A stretch of DNA of 64,000 bases from Galbibacter mesophilus (lineage in GTDB: Bacteria > Bacteroidota > Bacteroidia > Flavobacteriales > Flavobacteriaceae): assembly GCF_023721415.1 (NCBI RefSeq), contig NZ_JAMQVC010000001.1, forward strand, positions 1,426,001-1,490,000. The letters run 5' to 3'. The position numbers were made by a program, and so were the translations under genes. The stretch's first letter is position 1. The number at the start of each line of letters is the position of its first letter. Under the pieces are notes generated by a model, which made no database searches, was not told the origin of the DNA, and saw nothing but the letters and a program-made list of their open reading frames with translations. Below, one piece after another: positions 17,977-25,835 of this stretch.

Positions 17977-18003
17977 GAGAACGTGTGCAATTGCTCCGCT
18001 CTC
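17977..18003. promoter_or_regulatory. 27-bp interrupted palindrome in the asnS leader
   Basis: The dyad is GAGAACG then TGCAATTGC then CGCTCTC, centred on CAATTG. Its CACACGUU strand (minus-strand RNA, 17980-17987) is also perfectly complementary over 8 bases to AACGUGUG at 17928-17935, which includes the asnS GUG start codon. Two exclusive RNA folds are therefore possible. Confidence 0.5.
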
Positions 18004-18058
18004 GCATTAAAAATTTTAAAGAATCTCTTTATAAGTAATTTTTAAAATTTTTTAATGC
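18004..18058. repeat. AT-rich inverted repeat in the asnS leader
   Basis: GCATTAAAAATTTTAAA (18004-18020) is the inverse of the TTTAAAATTTTTTAATGC stretch ending at 18058, with one extra T. In the asnS transcript it would form a long hairpin directly upstream of the 27-bp palindrome. Confidence 0.6.
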
Positions 18059-18094
18059 TCGTTTCATTCTTGGTTACTTGAATATTTAAGGGCA

Positions 18095-18102
18095 CAAAGA
18101 TA
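18095..18102 (-). promoter_or_regulatory. Bacteroidota -7 element for asnS
   Basis: Perfect TAnnTTTG on the minus strand (TATCTTTG). It implies a leader of about 155-160 nt before the asnS GTG. Confidence 0.6.
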
Positions 18103-18308
18103 AAATTTTAACGCTAGATTTAAACCCTTGTACGCTTATAATAATAGTATTCTACACGAAATTCATACATCTAACCTAAAATTAATCTTTAGGTTATGTC
18201 TAGGAAATGTTTTTTTTTGTATATTTAACATAGTCGAACTAAGAATTAAGAAAATTTTAAATAATAAAAAAAGGGAAAAACACCCCTTCAAAATATAGAA
18301 AATTAAGA

Positions 18309-18316
18309 TATCTTTG
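18309..18316 (+). promoter_or_regulatory. Bacteroidota -7 element of the candidate small RNA
   Basis: Perfect TAnnTTTG (TATCTTTG), with a TTC 19 bp upstream as a weak -33 match. No protein-coding frame follows before the terminator at 18389-18428. Confidence 0.55.
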
Positions 18317-18321
18317 TTCAT

Positions 18322-18428
18322 AGATTTTTAAAAAAAAGGTAAACAGAATACCTGACAATATATAAGAATGTAGGTTTGGGGGAACCTTAAAGCCTGTTTG
18401 AAAACTTTGTTTTCGGCAGGCTTTTTTT
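18322..18428 (+). ncRNA. Candidate small non-coding RNA (about 107 nt)
   Basis: A perfect -7 element (18309-18316) and a strong terminator (18389-18428) bracket about 107 bases on the plus strand with no plausible reading frame. Both flanking genes (asnS and the exporter) run on the other strand, so the terminator has no gene to serve. An internal hairpin, AGGTT-TGGGGG-AACCT, is visible at about 18372-18387. I cannot match it to a named family; 6S-like and other flavobacterial RNAs are possibilities. The 5' end is an estimate from the promoter. Confidence 0.55.
18389..18428 (+). terminator. Strong orphan Rho-independent terminator
   Basis: Outer stem AAAGCCTG / CAGGCTTT, inner stem GAAAAC / GTTTTC with a TTT loop, then a T7 run on the plus strand. 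On the minus strand the hairpin is followed by only three T, so it is oriented for plus-strand transcription. Confidence 0.85.
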
Positions 18429-18511
18429 ATTTTAGGATGCTTGAAAACATTTCAATCTTGGAGATACTCCAAAAGCAAGTTTTAAATTGAATAAAGTGTT
18501 TTGACTAAAAT

Positions 18512-20902
18512 TTATTTGCTCTCTTTTCCGTTTTTTGGGAGTATATCTACATTTGGTTTGATCATAACTTTCTTGTTGGCAATATTTCTTTCCAAGGCCA
18601 ATAATAATGCAGGAAGCAGAATAAGATTCGCTAACATAGCAACTAGCAAAGTGAAGGAAACTAAACCTCCCAAAGCTTTTGTGCCGCCAAAACTACTTAA
18701 CATAAATACAGAGAAACCAAAGAAAAGTACAATGGAAGTGTAAAACATACTTACGCCTGTTTCCCTAAGCGCATTGTAAACGGATTTACGAATGTGCCAA
18801 TGGTTTTTAGTAAGTTCTTGTCTGTACTTGGCCAAGAAGTGAATAGTATCGTCCACGGAAATACCAAAAGCAACACTAAATACCAAAATGGTAGATGGTT
18901 TTATAGGAATTCCTAAAAAGCCCATCATCCCAGCAGTAATAATAAGGGGTAAAATATTTGGAATGAGCGATACAATAATCATTTTAAAAGAACGGAACAT
19001 GTAAGCCATAAACAAAGAAATCAAGAAAATGGCTAATGCCAAAGACATGATTAAATTTTTTACCAAATATTTGGTTCCCTTCATAAAAACCAATGCCTTT
19101 CCTGTAAGAGTTACGTCGTAGCGATCTTGGGGAAGCACTTTATTGATTTTCTTCCAAAGATCGGTCTCTATTCCTTCCATTTTATCAGTACCGATGTCTT
19201 GCATAAAAGTGGTTATTCGAGCCACCTGTCCTGTGCTATCCACAAAGCTTTTAAGTAAGTCTGCTTGTCCGGAGGATTTTTTGGCATACGAAAGTATAAA
19301 CGTATTTTCTTGATTGTTGGGCAATTGGAAATAATTAGGATTGCCGTTGTAGTATGCTTGTTTAGAGTATTTAACTAAGTTGGTTACAGAAATAGGATCA
19401 GAAAGTTCTGGAATTTCCCTGATGAGTTCCTCCAATTCGTCCATTCTTCTTAGGGTAGATAATTTCATAACGCCGTTCTTGCGCTTGGTGTCCACCATAA
19501 TTTCAACAGGAAGAATACCGTCAAATTCCTTTTCAAAAAAACGTATATCATCAAAGAAGGCTGCACTTTGGGGCATGTCTTCAATAAGACTTCCAGAAAT
19601 TCTAATTTGGTAAATTCCAATTATACTTCCTATTAAAGCAATCAGAGAAACAATAAATACGGCAATTCTATGATTCCGTACACTGTTTTCCATCCAGCTT
19701 ACAAATGTGTTAATCCATCGCGTATTTAAGTGTTTTAAATGCTTTGTTTTTGGCAAAGGCATAAAACTGTAAATAATAGGGATAATAAGTAGTGAAAGCA
19801 CGAAGATGGCGAAAATGTTGAGTGATGCTACAATACCAAATTCCTTAAGAAGTTTACTTTCTGTAATAATAAAAGTGGCAAAACCAGCAGCAGTGGTAAC
19901 ATTGGTCATCAAAGTGGCGTTACCAACATTGGAAATTACCCGTTGAAGGGATTTGGCCTGGTTACCATGTTTTTGGACCTCTTGTTGATACTTATTAATG
20001 AGAAATATGCAATTGGGGATACCAATAACAATTATTAAAGGAGGAATTAGAGCCGTTAAGACTGTGATTTCATAATGAAGCAAGCCCAAAATACCGAAAG
20101 CCCACATCACGCCAATAATAACTACAATCATTGAAATGAAGGTGGCTCTAAACGACCTGAAAAAGAAAAAGAAAATGAGCGATGTTACTCCTAAAGCAGC
20201 TCCGATGAACATGCTTATTTCATCAATAATGCTTTGTGAGTTAAGCGTTCTTATGTATGGCATTCCAGAAACACGGACATCCAGACCTGTATTTGCTTCA
20301 AAATCTTCAATAAGGGGTTCAAAATCATTCAATACAAAATCCTTCCGAACGTTTGTGTTGACAATTTCTTTGTCTATATAAATTGCAGAGCGGATGGTAT
20401 ACGTTTTTTTGTTGTAAAGTAAGCTCTGATAAAAAGGAAGCTTCAAGAATATTTCATCTTTAATACTGTCAACTTCCGATTGTGTTTTTACTTTATTTTT
20501 AACAAGTGATTCCAGTTCAAATCGCTGTTCTTCATTGTTCTTAACCAGTTTTTGAAGATTATCGGTAGAAACTACCAAGTCAACTTCTGGTTTAGCTTGT
20601 AGCTGCTTGCTTAATTTATTCCAAGCATTAAAGTTTTTAGGAGTAAATAAATTGCTGTCTTTTACAGCGATTATGATAAGGTTGCCTTCTTCCCCGAAGG
20701 TGTCCAAAAATTTGTTGTATTCTAGATTGATTGGATGATGGTCTGGCAAAAGATTTGCTTCCGTAAAGGTAAACCGCATATTTTTCCATTGCATTGCCAG
20801 AAAAACAGTGATTCCGAGCAAAATTAGGAGAATAATAATGCGGTTACGAAGAATAATTCTGGATGTTTTTTTCCAGAAGCCTTTTGTTATTTTGTTGAGC
20901 AT
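18512..20902 (-). CDS. RND/MMPL-family exporter
   Basis: A 796-residue inner-membrane transporter with two repeats. Each has one leading helix, a large periplasmic domain and about five clustered helices (around 225-395 and 625-775). Signatures include LLPDHHPINLEYNKFLDTFGEE after the first helix and the second-repeat signature FGISVDDTIHFLAKYR. This is the predicted-exporter group of the RND superfamily; the substrate is not determinable (lipid-like cargo in some relatives). I chose the ATG at 20902 (MLNKITKGFWKK) over the one at 20932, because a perfect -7 element at 20920-20927 would put transcription start between them. Confidence 0.88.
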   Translation of the reverse strand: MLNKITKGFWKKTSRIILRNRIIILLILLGITVFLAMQWKNMRFTFTEANLLPDHHPINLEYNKFLDTFGEEGNLIIIAVKDSNLFTPKNFNAWNKLSKQLQAKPEVDLVVSTDNLQKLVKNNEEQRFELESLVKNKVKTQSEVDSIKDEIFLKLPFYQSLLYNKKTYTIRSAIYIDKEIVNTNVRKDFVLNDFEPLIEDFEANTGLDVRVSGMPYIRTLNSQSIIDEISMFIGAALGVTSLIFFFFFRSFRATFISMIVVIIGVMWAFGILGLLHYEITVLTALIPPLIIVIGIPNCIFLINKYQQEVQKHGNQAKSLQRVISNVGNATLMTNVTTAAGFATFIITESKLLKEFGIVASLNIFAIFVLSLLIIPIIYSFMPLPKTKHLKHLNTRWINTFVSWMENSVRNHRIAVFIVSLIALIGSIIGIYQIRISGSLIEDMPQSAAFFDDIRFFEKEFDGILPVEIMVDTKRKNGVMKLSTLRRMDELEELIREIPELSDPISVTNLVKYSKQAYYNGNPNYFQLPNNQENTFILSYAKKSSGQADLLKSFVDSTGQVARITTFMQDIGTDKMEGIETDLWKKINKVLPQDRYDVTLTGKALVFMKGTKYLVKNLIMSLALAIFLISLFMAYMFRSFKMIIVSLIPNILPLIITAGMMGFLGIPIKPSTILVFSVAFGISVDDTIHFLAKYRQELTKNHWHIRKSVYNALRETGVSMFYTSIVLFFGFSVFMLSSFGGTKALGGLVSFTLLVAMLANLILLPALLLALERNIANKKVMIKPNVDILPKNGKESK

Positions 20903-20919
20903 CCTTAAAAATTTCGGTG

Positions 20920-20927
20920 CAAAGGTA
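20920..20927 (-). promoter_or_regulatory. Bacteroidota -7 element for the RND exporter
   Basis: Perfect TAnnTTTG on the minus strand (TACCTTTG), 18 bp upstream of the chosen ATG. It rules out the longer start at 20932 if this promoter is used. Confidence 0.65.
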
Positions 20928-20950
20928 CGCAACCTCTGCTAATGAGCCTA

Positions 20951-21113
20951 GTGTCAGGTCAAATTTAAACCTACGGGTAGTCCGGGGTGTATTTAGAGGT
21001 ATTCCTGCATTGCAAAAAGACTTGCGTAGCTACTGCTATGCGCATTTTTTGCGCTTTGTCCTACCTCAAAATCCACGACCGCCCGACCCGTCATTCAAGA
21101 CTTGACTTAACAC
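20951..21113. mobile_element. MITE-like long imperfect palindrome with TA flanks
   Basis: A 163-bp element with imperfect 12-bp inverted ends: GTGTCAGGTCAA (20951-20962) and TTGACTTAACAC (21102-21113), 10 of 12 matching. Further inside, ACGGGT, ATTTaGAGGTA and GCAAAAAG have inverted counterparts, and the centre holds the perfect hairpin GCGCA-TTTT-TGCGC. Both ends are flanked by TA, like the target duplication of IS630/mariner-type elements. The right-hand TA belongs to the TAG stop of the neighbouring DUF5686-type gene. There is no transposase; a reading frame across it looks like chance. Confidence 0.55.
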
Positions 21114-23635
21114 TAAAAACCCAAACTAAAATAGTAGGTGAATTTCAGTGAAATGTTATCGTCGAAGTTGGGTAGATGGTAGGCACCGTAACGGTACATG
21201 AAGTTCAATCCGAAGCCTTTGAATATTTTATTGATTTCAAAACCACTTTCCAAGTAACCGTTTTCCAATGATTGAAAATCGACTCCTTCGTGTTGTTGTC
21301 TTTCTGAAATATTTCCAATGGCGAACCTGGAAATTAATACAAATTCTGGTCGGAATTTAGGTGTGATGTTTAATCTTTGGAAGTAATGCTTCCCTTGTAA
21401 AACCACATATCTATCAGAAAAGAATTCGTTAAAGTACATCGTTTCGAAGCTATCCCTTCCTGCTACGGAAAATCTATTCATTATTAACTCGCCATCCGGT
21501 TGGTTAGGGGAGGTGTTGTAAAGTTCTGTGATGGGTAAATCTCCAAAACTCATCCCGCCTAAAAAAAGCAAAGTGGTTTTACCTTTATTTAGGGGTCGAA
21601 ATTCATGCATAACCCGCATTGCGAACTTAGAAAAGCTCAAATCACTATCAAAAATATCCCGTAAAGCCTGCGCAGTTTGTAAGGTGAATTGTGGATATTC
21701 GTTTTCAATAACTACTTTCCCTTCACTTGTTTGCATATAGGTATTAAACGGATTCCATTGGAAGGATGCCGTAATGGAACTTACTTGGTATTTATCATAG
21801 GTTTTACCATCATTTGTAAAAGTGTAATTAAACGTAGGTGTTACATCTTGATGGGAAATCTGGAATTTCGAACTTAATTTCGGTGTAAAATCATGCGTAA
21901 GATACGTGCTAATATCTTTTATTTTATGGAATTGTGTGAGGTTAAATAAGCGTGGTTCAAATAGATAAAAGGCCCTGCCATCCGTAATGAAAGAAAGGTT
22001 TCCGGTTTCTACTAAATCGTCTTTATAGCTGATGCCGATACGTGTGTCATCAAATTTATCCAGCCTTCTTTCTGCGCTAAAACCATACTTAAAATCCCTG
22101 TCTTTGGTTCCGTAGGCACCGTAAGCGCTTAGTTTATATTTGGTGGAAAAATTATTGTTCGTAATAGCACTCATGCCAAGTCTGAAGCCCTCATAGCGGT
22201 TGAATTTAAGCAATGATTTATAGTCGAAATCAACGTATTTCGTACTTACATAGCCAACCATTACTTTTCGAATGAACGATAATTTATTTTCGTAATTACC
22301 AGAATTCACAATACTGTCCACCACATTATACGTTTCTTTCTCTCTTTCAGTAATAGGCTCTCTCCGGTAATTCTCCCAAAAATCCTCATCACGGGTAGGG
22401 GCTGCGTTCATCAACCTTAAAGCAGTTCCCTGTCGCTCGATGGTAACAGGTTCATTGAGTTGAATGTCGAAATTTTCAGTTTCCGATTCTAAATATAGAT
22501 GCTTAGTGATATCATCTGGGTTGGTGCTAACCATAGTAGAATCTTCCATAGTAGAGCTCGTGGCAATGCGTAGGGCGCCGAATAGATTTACTACGGTATT
22601 GTTTTCACCCTTCCCAACGATTATTTTGTTTGAAGATGGGAACCAAAGATTTTGCTTTGGGAAGTACGTGTAATTTTGTAGTGCCTGTATGTCTATGGTT
22701 GCATGGAGTTGAGAAATGCTTTTTTGAATAGCAAAGGTTTCCGCATCAATAAACAAAACACCTTTTAAGGCTACCGTTTCTTTTCCTTTTTTTGGAAAAT
22801 AATGAATCATGTATCCTTTTCGATTTTGCTCCTGAATAGTGTCTAAAATTCGGAAGTTGTAGGTTTTTAAGGATTGTTTGCTTAGCGGACTGATAAATTC
22901 AGTTCCAAAAACTTTATACCGATTATTGTAAAAGGAAAACGACTGCATCTCCAGCGCCAATACTTCATAAATCGGTTTTTTAAAGCCTGCCATACGGGTG
23001 CCAAGAATGTTTTCCCTTTTTCCTCGGTGTTTGGAGTATAAAAAATTGGAAGCTTTTTCAATAATATACAAGTGGGATTTTTCAAGGATATTTTTGACAT
23101 TGTAATTAGTAGAATCTATTTTTTTGAATTTTAGACCTTTACGTTTTACTTTAAAAATGGAATCGATGCTTCCGTTAATTGAATCTTTGTCTGCCGTAAT
23201 TAAAAGTTTGCTGTAGCTGTTGTAGTTGTAAGTGTTGAGTACATCTACAGGGTTGTTGATTTTTTTGCGGGAAATAGCTTCCTTAATAATTCGGTTAGCT
23301 TCATTTTGATTGGTTTGAACTACAACTTCGTTTAATGCTTCAGTGTGTTCTACGAGTGTTATGGTTAAAAATTTATTGGAGACTATATTTACAATTTGAG
23401 ATTTATATCCAATATAACTTATTCGAACCGTATTGATGCTTTCGTCTTGTTGTAGCTGAAATTTACCTTCTACATCTGTTATGGTACTGGTGTTGTTGTT
23501 TGCAATAACGGTAGCAAAGGGAAGCGGATTGTTGGTTTTGTAATCTACAACGACTCCTTTTAAGGTTTCTTGCGCGTGCAAGTAGGATGCTGCAAATAAG
23601 GCAGATATAAATATAAGAAACCTGAAATGTTTCAT
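21113..23635 (-). CDS. DUF5686-type outer-membrane protein with carboxypeptidase-regulatory-like N domain
   Basis: An 840-residue exported protein: signal peptide MKHFRFLIFISALFAASYLHAQ, then a CarboxypepD_reg-like beta domain (about 23-105, ETLKGVVVDYKTNNPLPFATV), a middle region typical of DUF5686, and a C-terminal region with alternating aromatic beta-strands (YGFSAERRLDKFDDTRIGISYKD) ending LKFTYYFSLGF, a barrel-type terminal strand. The function of the family is unknown; surface or outer-membrane location is likely. The ATG at 23644 would add only three residues. The stop codon abuts the MITE-like element. A hairpin terminator of the frr/pyrH transcript lies upstream. Confidence 0.82.
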   Translation of the reverse strand: MKHFRFLIFISALFAASYLHAQETLKGVVVDYKTNNPLPFATVIANNNTSTITDVEGKFQLQQDESINTVRISYIGYKSQIVNIVSNKFLTITLVEHTEALNEVVVQTNQNEANRIIKEAISRKKINNPVDVLNTYNYNSYSKLLITADKDSINGSIDSIFKVKRKGLKFKKIDSTNYNVKNILEKSHLYIIEKASNFLYSKHRGKRENILGTRMAGFKKPIYEVLALEMQSFSFYNNRYKVFGTEFISPLSKQSLKTYNFRILDTIQEQNRKGYMIHYFPKKGKETVALKGVLFIDAETFAIQKSISQLHATIDIQALQNYTYFPKQNLWFPSSNKIIVGKGENNTVVNLFGALRIATSSTMEDSTMVSTNPDDITKHLYLESETENFDIQLNEPVTIERQGTALRLMNAAPTRDEDFWENYRREPITEREKETYNVVDSIVNSGNYENKLSFIRKVMVGYVSTKYVDFDYKSLLKFNRYEGFRLGMSAITNNNFSTKYKLSAYGAYGTKDRDFKYGFSAERRLDKFDDTRIGISYKDDLVETGNLSFITDGRAFYLFEPRLFNLTQFHKIKDISTYLTHDFTPKLSSKFQISHQDVTPTFNYTFTNDGKTYDKYQVSSITASFQWNPFNTYMQTSEGKVVIENEYPQFTLQTAQALRDIFDSDLSFSKFAMRVMHEFRPLNKGKTTLLFLGGMSFGDLPITELYNTSPNQPDGELIMNRFSVAGRDSFETMYFNEFFSDRYVVLQGKHYFQRLNITPKFRPEFVLISRFAIGNISERQQHEGVDFQSLENGYLESGFEINKIFKGFGLNFMYRYGAYHLPNFDDNISLKFTYYFSLGF

Positions 23636-23678
23636 TTTTATCAAAAGAGTATGCGCTTTTTAGAATCGATGTAATGTT

Positions 23679-23712
23679 ACAAAAAATAAAAGCGACTGGT
23701 TAAAGTCGCTTT
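23679..23712 (-). terminator. Terminator of pyrH-frr
   Basis: A 9-bp stem (AAAGCGACT / AGTCGCTTT) with a 6-nt loop. On the minus strand it is followed by a T-rich tail, 38 bp after the frr stop. Confidence 0.85.
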
Positions 23713-23749
23713 AAAATTTTATTGAAAGTTTAACGAATTAATTAAACTA

Positions 23750-24304
23750 CTAAACCGTCATGATTTCTTTTTCCTTAACCGCTAAAATTTCATCAACTTT
23801 CTTTATGTATTTATCTGTCAATTCCTGAACATCTACTTCCGCATTGGCTTGTAAATCCTCAGAAACGTCTAATTTTTTTATGTCTTTATTTGCTTCTTGC
23901 CTTGCAGTTCTAATAGAAACTTTGGCATCTTCAGCTTCTGCCTTGGCTTGCTTTGCCAAGTCCTTTCTTCTTTCTTCGGTAAGTGGTGGAACGTTAATAA
24001 TTACCATTTCACCATTATTCATAGGGTTAAAGCCCAAATTGGCCATCATAATTCCACGTTCAATTTCCTGTAACATACCCTTTTCCCAAGGTTGAATGGA
24101 GATTGTTCTTCCGTCTGGAGTGTTTACATTGGCAACTTGGTTAAGAGGAGTAGGAGAGCCGTAGTAATCTACCATTACACTGCCCACCATAGAAGGACTT
24201 GCCTTTCCGGCACGTATATTTACGAATTCTTTTTCTAAATGTTTTAAGGCACCATTCATGGATTCTTTGGTGCTATCCAATATAAAATCTATTTCTTCGT
24301 TCAT
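23750..24304 (-). CDS. frr: Ribosome recycling factor
   Basis: Cytoplasmic factor that splits post-termination ribosomes together with EF-G. The 184-residue length and sequence are typical: MNGALKHLEKEFVNIRAGKAS at the N terminus, VMVDYYGSPTPLNQVANVN, then PWEKGMLQEIERGI and NVPPLTEERRKDLAKQAK. It lies 47 bp downstream of pyrH on the same strand, the usual pyrH-frr order, and a hairpin terminator follows. Confidence 0.97.
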   Translation of the reverse strand: MNEEIDFILDSTKESMNGALKHLEKEFVNIRAGKASPSMVGSVMVDYYGSPTPLNQVANVNTPDGRTISIQPWEKGMLQEIERGIMMANLGFNPMNNGEMVIINVPPLTEERRKDLAKQAKAEAEDAKVSIRTARQEANKDIKKLDVSEDLQANAEVDVQELTDKYIKKVDEILAVKEKEIMTV

Positions 24305-24351
24305 AACTATTAAAATTTAAAATAGTGTGGCTTTACTGTATGTGAATATAC

Positions 24352-25059
24352 TTAAAGATTCACTTTTGTACCAATTTTTTCTCCAGATATCACTTTTAAC
24401 AGATTTCCTTTTCTGTTCATGTCAAAGACGATGATAGGAAGCTCATTTTCTTGGCTTAATGTAAATGCGGTAGTGTCCATTACCTTTAATCCTTTGTTCA
24501 AAACATCTTTGAAGGTAATATTATCAAATTTAGTGGCATCTTTGTTTTTCTCTGGGTCGGAAGTGTAGATTCCATCCACGCGTGTTCCTTTCAAGATAAC
24601 GTCTGCGTCTATTTCAATGGCACGCAAAACAGCGGCAGAATCGGTTGTAAAATATGGATTTCCGGTACCGCCACCAAAAATTACCACACGGCCTTTTTCC
24701 AAATGCCTAACGGCTCGTCTTCTTATAAAAGGCTCTGCTACTTCATTGATTTTTATGGCCGATTGCAAACGCGTTTCAATGCCTTCATCTTCCAAAGCCG
24801 ATTGTAGTGCTAGTCCGTTTATAACGGTGGCAAGCATTCCCATGTGGTCTCCCTGAACTCTATCCATTCCATTACTGGCACCTGCAACACCCCTAAAAAT
24901 ATTACCGCCACCAATAACCACGGCTACTTCTACGCCTTTATCAATAACCGATTTGATTTCTTCGGCATATTCTTTAAGCCTTGCGGGGTCTATTCCGTAT
25001 TGTCTTTCGCCCATTAAAGCTTCCCCACTTAGTTTTAGAAGTATTCTTTTGTATTGCAT
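24352..25059 (-). CDS. pyrH: Uridylate kinase (UMP kinase)
   Basis: Phosphorylates UMP to UDP in pyrimidine nucleotide synthesis; bacterial amino-acid-kinase fold. Visible motifs: [11 protein letters not shown] at the N terminus, [11 protein letters not shown], the [16 protein letters not shown] signature, and [16 protein letters not shown]. The start at ATG 25059 ([12 protein letters not shown]) gives the standard 235 residues; longer in-frame extensions are not conserved in type and run into the promoter. A perfect -7 element lies 40 bp upstream. First gene of the pyrH-frr pair. Confidence 0.96.
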   Translation of the reverse strand: MQYKRILLKLSGEALMGERQYGIDPARLKEYAEEIKSVIDKGVEVAVVIGGGNIFRGVAGASNGMDRVQGDHMGMLATVINGLALQSALEDEGIETRLQSAIKINEVAEPFIRRRAVRHLEKGRVVIFGGGTGNPYFTTDSAAVLRAIEIDADVILKGTRVDGIYTSDPEKNKDATKFDNITFKDVLNKGLKVMDTTAFTLSQENELPIIVFDMNRKGNLLKVISGEKIGTKVNL

Positions 25060-25098
25060 GATTATATGTTGAAGATTGTTCCTGAAAATTTTCCGAAG

Positions 25099-25106
25099 CA
25101 AAAATA
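25099..25106 (-). promoter_or_regulatory. Bacteroidota -7 element for pyrH-frr
   Basis: Perfect TAnnTTTG on the minus strand (TATTTTTG), giving a leader of roughly 35 nt before the pyrH ATG. Confidence 0.65.
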
Positions 25107-25448
25107 AGGAAAATAATTCAGTGGTGGAGATGGAAATTGGGGATATAAAAAAACCACTTCTGCAGATGATAAAATGGCAGTGCATATTTTAATAATTGAT
25201 TATATAGGAATTGTCTTACATGATAAAGGGTGTTTCCCCCCTTTTTTAACTGTTCAACCCTTATAATCAGTCTTTTATCTTGCGTTATGTTTTTTTTCTA
25301 TTTATTTTTAGTAAAAATTAACTATAGAGCTTTGCTTTTTTATTCAGTCTAAGTGAGGGGATGTAGTTGGTTTAGTTGCAACGTAATCGGTACCGATTTT
25401 TTACTTTTTTTGACTGAATGTTCCAATTGAAGACTGAAAAACAGACTG

Positions 25449-25499
25449 AATGTATTTATGGTTTAACCTGCCGGAAGTATAAATCCGGCCAAATACATT
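25449..25499 (+). promoter_or_regulatory. Structured leader hairpin before the small Cys peptide
   Basis: Outer stem AATGTATTT (25449-25457) with AAATACATT (25491-25499), 9 bp perfect, enclosing inner stem GCCGGA / TCCGGC (25470-25475 / 25484-25489) with an 8-nt loop. It ends 7 bases before the ATG at 25507, close enough to affect ribosome access. No known riboswitch is recognised. The rest of the 25107-25448 gap is AT-rich and shows no convincing gene. Confidence 0.55.
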
Positions 25500-25506
25500 T
25501 TTAACT

Positions 25507-25716
25507 ATGAAAATTTTTAAATCAATTATTTTAGGAATGGTATTCCTTTTTGGATTAACTGCGATGTCTTCTAATAAGGAAGAGGCTAATACAGTTACTG
25601 ATGAAGCGGTATTGGAGATGCCGCCAGCATGTGAAATGTTTTTCTCTGCATGTGATGCACAGAATCCTGATTCACACGATGATTTTGATAGTTGCATGAG
25701 CAGAAATGGATGTTAA
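25507..25716 (+). CDS. Small secreted cysteine-containing peptide (69 aa)
   Basis: A 69-residue precursor: a signal peptide at about 1-20 (MKIFKSIILGMVFLFGLTAM), an acidic linker (SSNKEEANTVTDEAVLE) and a C-terminal block with four cysteines at 42, 49, 63 and 69 (spacing C-X6-C-X13-C-X5-C) ending exactly at Cys69. The pattern suits a small disulfide-stabilised exported peptide. No family is recognised. It has a strongly structured leader and is followed by two GLPGLI proteins and an outer-membrane barrel on the same strand, with a 17-bp inverted repeat in between. A role with those neighbours is inference. Confidence 0.65.
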   Translation: MKIFKSIILGMVFLFGLTAMSSNKEEANTVTDEAVLEMPPACEMFFSACDAQNPDSHDDFDSCMSRNGC

Positions 25717-25742
25717 ATTCAATATGTAGTTTGTGTAAATTT

Positions 25743-25818
25743 TAGTCTTTGCCATATTGTTGATTTGGTAAATAGAATTCTATATAGATTCATTTTAGTG
25801 TCAATATGGCAAAGACTA
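25743..25818. repeat. Perfect 17-bp inverted repeat between peptide and GLPGLI genes
   Basis: TAGTCTTTGCCATATTG (25743-25759) and CAATATGGCAAAGACTA (25802-25818) are exact inverse complements separated by 42 bases. The outermost bases are TA on both sides, so it could be a tiny MITE with TA target duplication. It could also be a large RNA hairpin in the 3' region of the peptide gene. There is no T-run after it, so an ordinary terminator is unlikely. Confidence 0.75.
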
Positions 25819-25835
25819 TTCTAAATATTTAAAAG

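Noticed and set aside
18095-18102. T-box riboswitch for asnS
   Set aside because: The leader lacks the T-box sequence and specifier-loop layout, and T-boxes are not expected in Bacteroidota; the dyads are reported only as candidate structure.
20917-21105. 62-codon plus-strand frame upstream of the RND exporter
   Set aside because: It runs through the MITE-like palindrome and the exporter promoter and has no protein-like composition.
25401-25697. 98-codon minus-strand frame opposite the small Cys peptide
   Set aside because: It covers the peptide gene and its leader in antisense, with no recognisable features; the plus-strand peptide has a signal sequence and clean structure.
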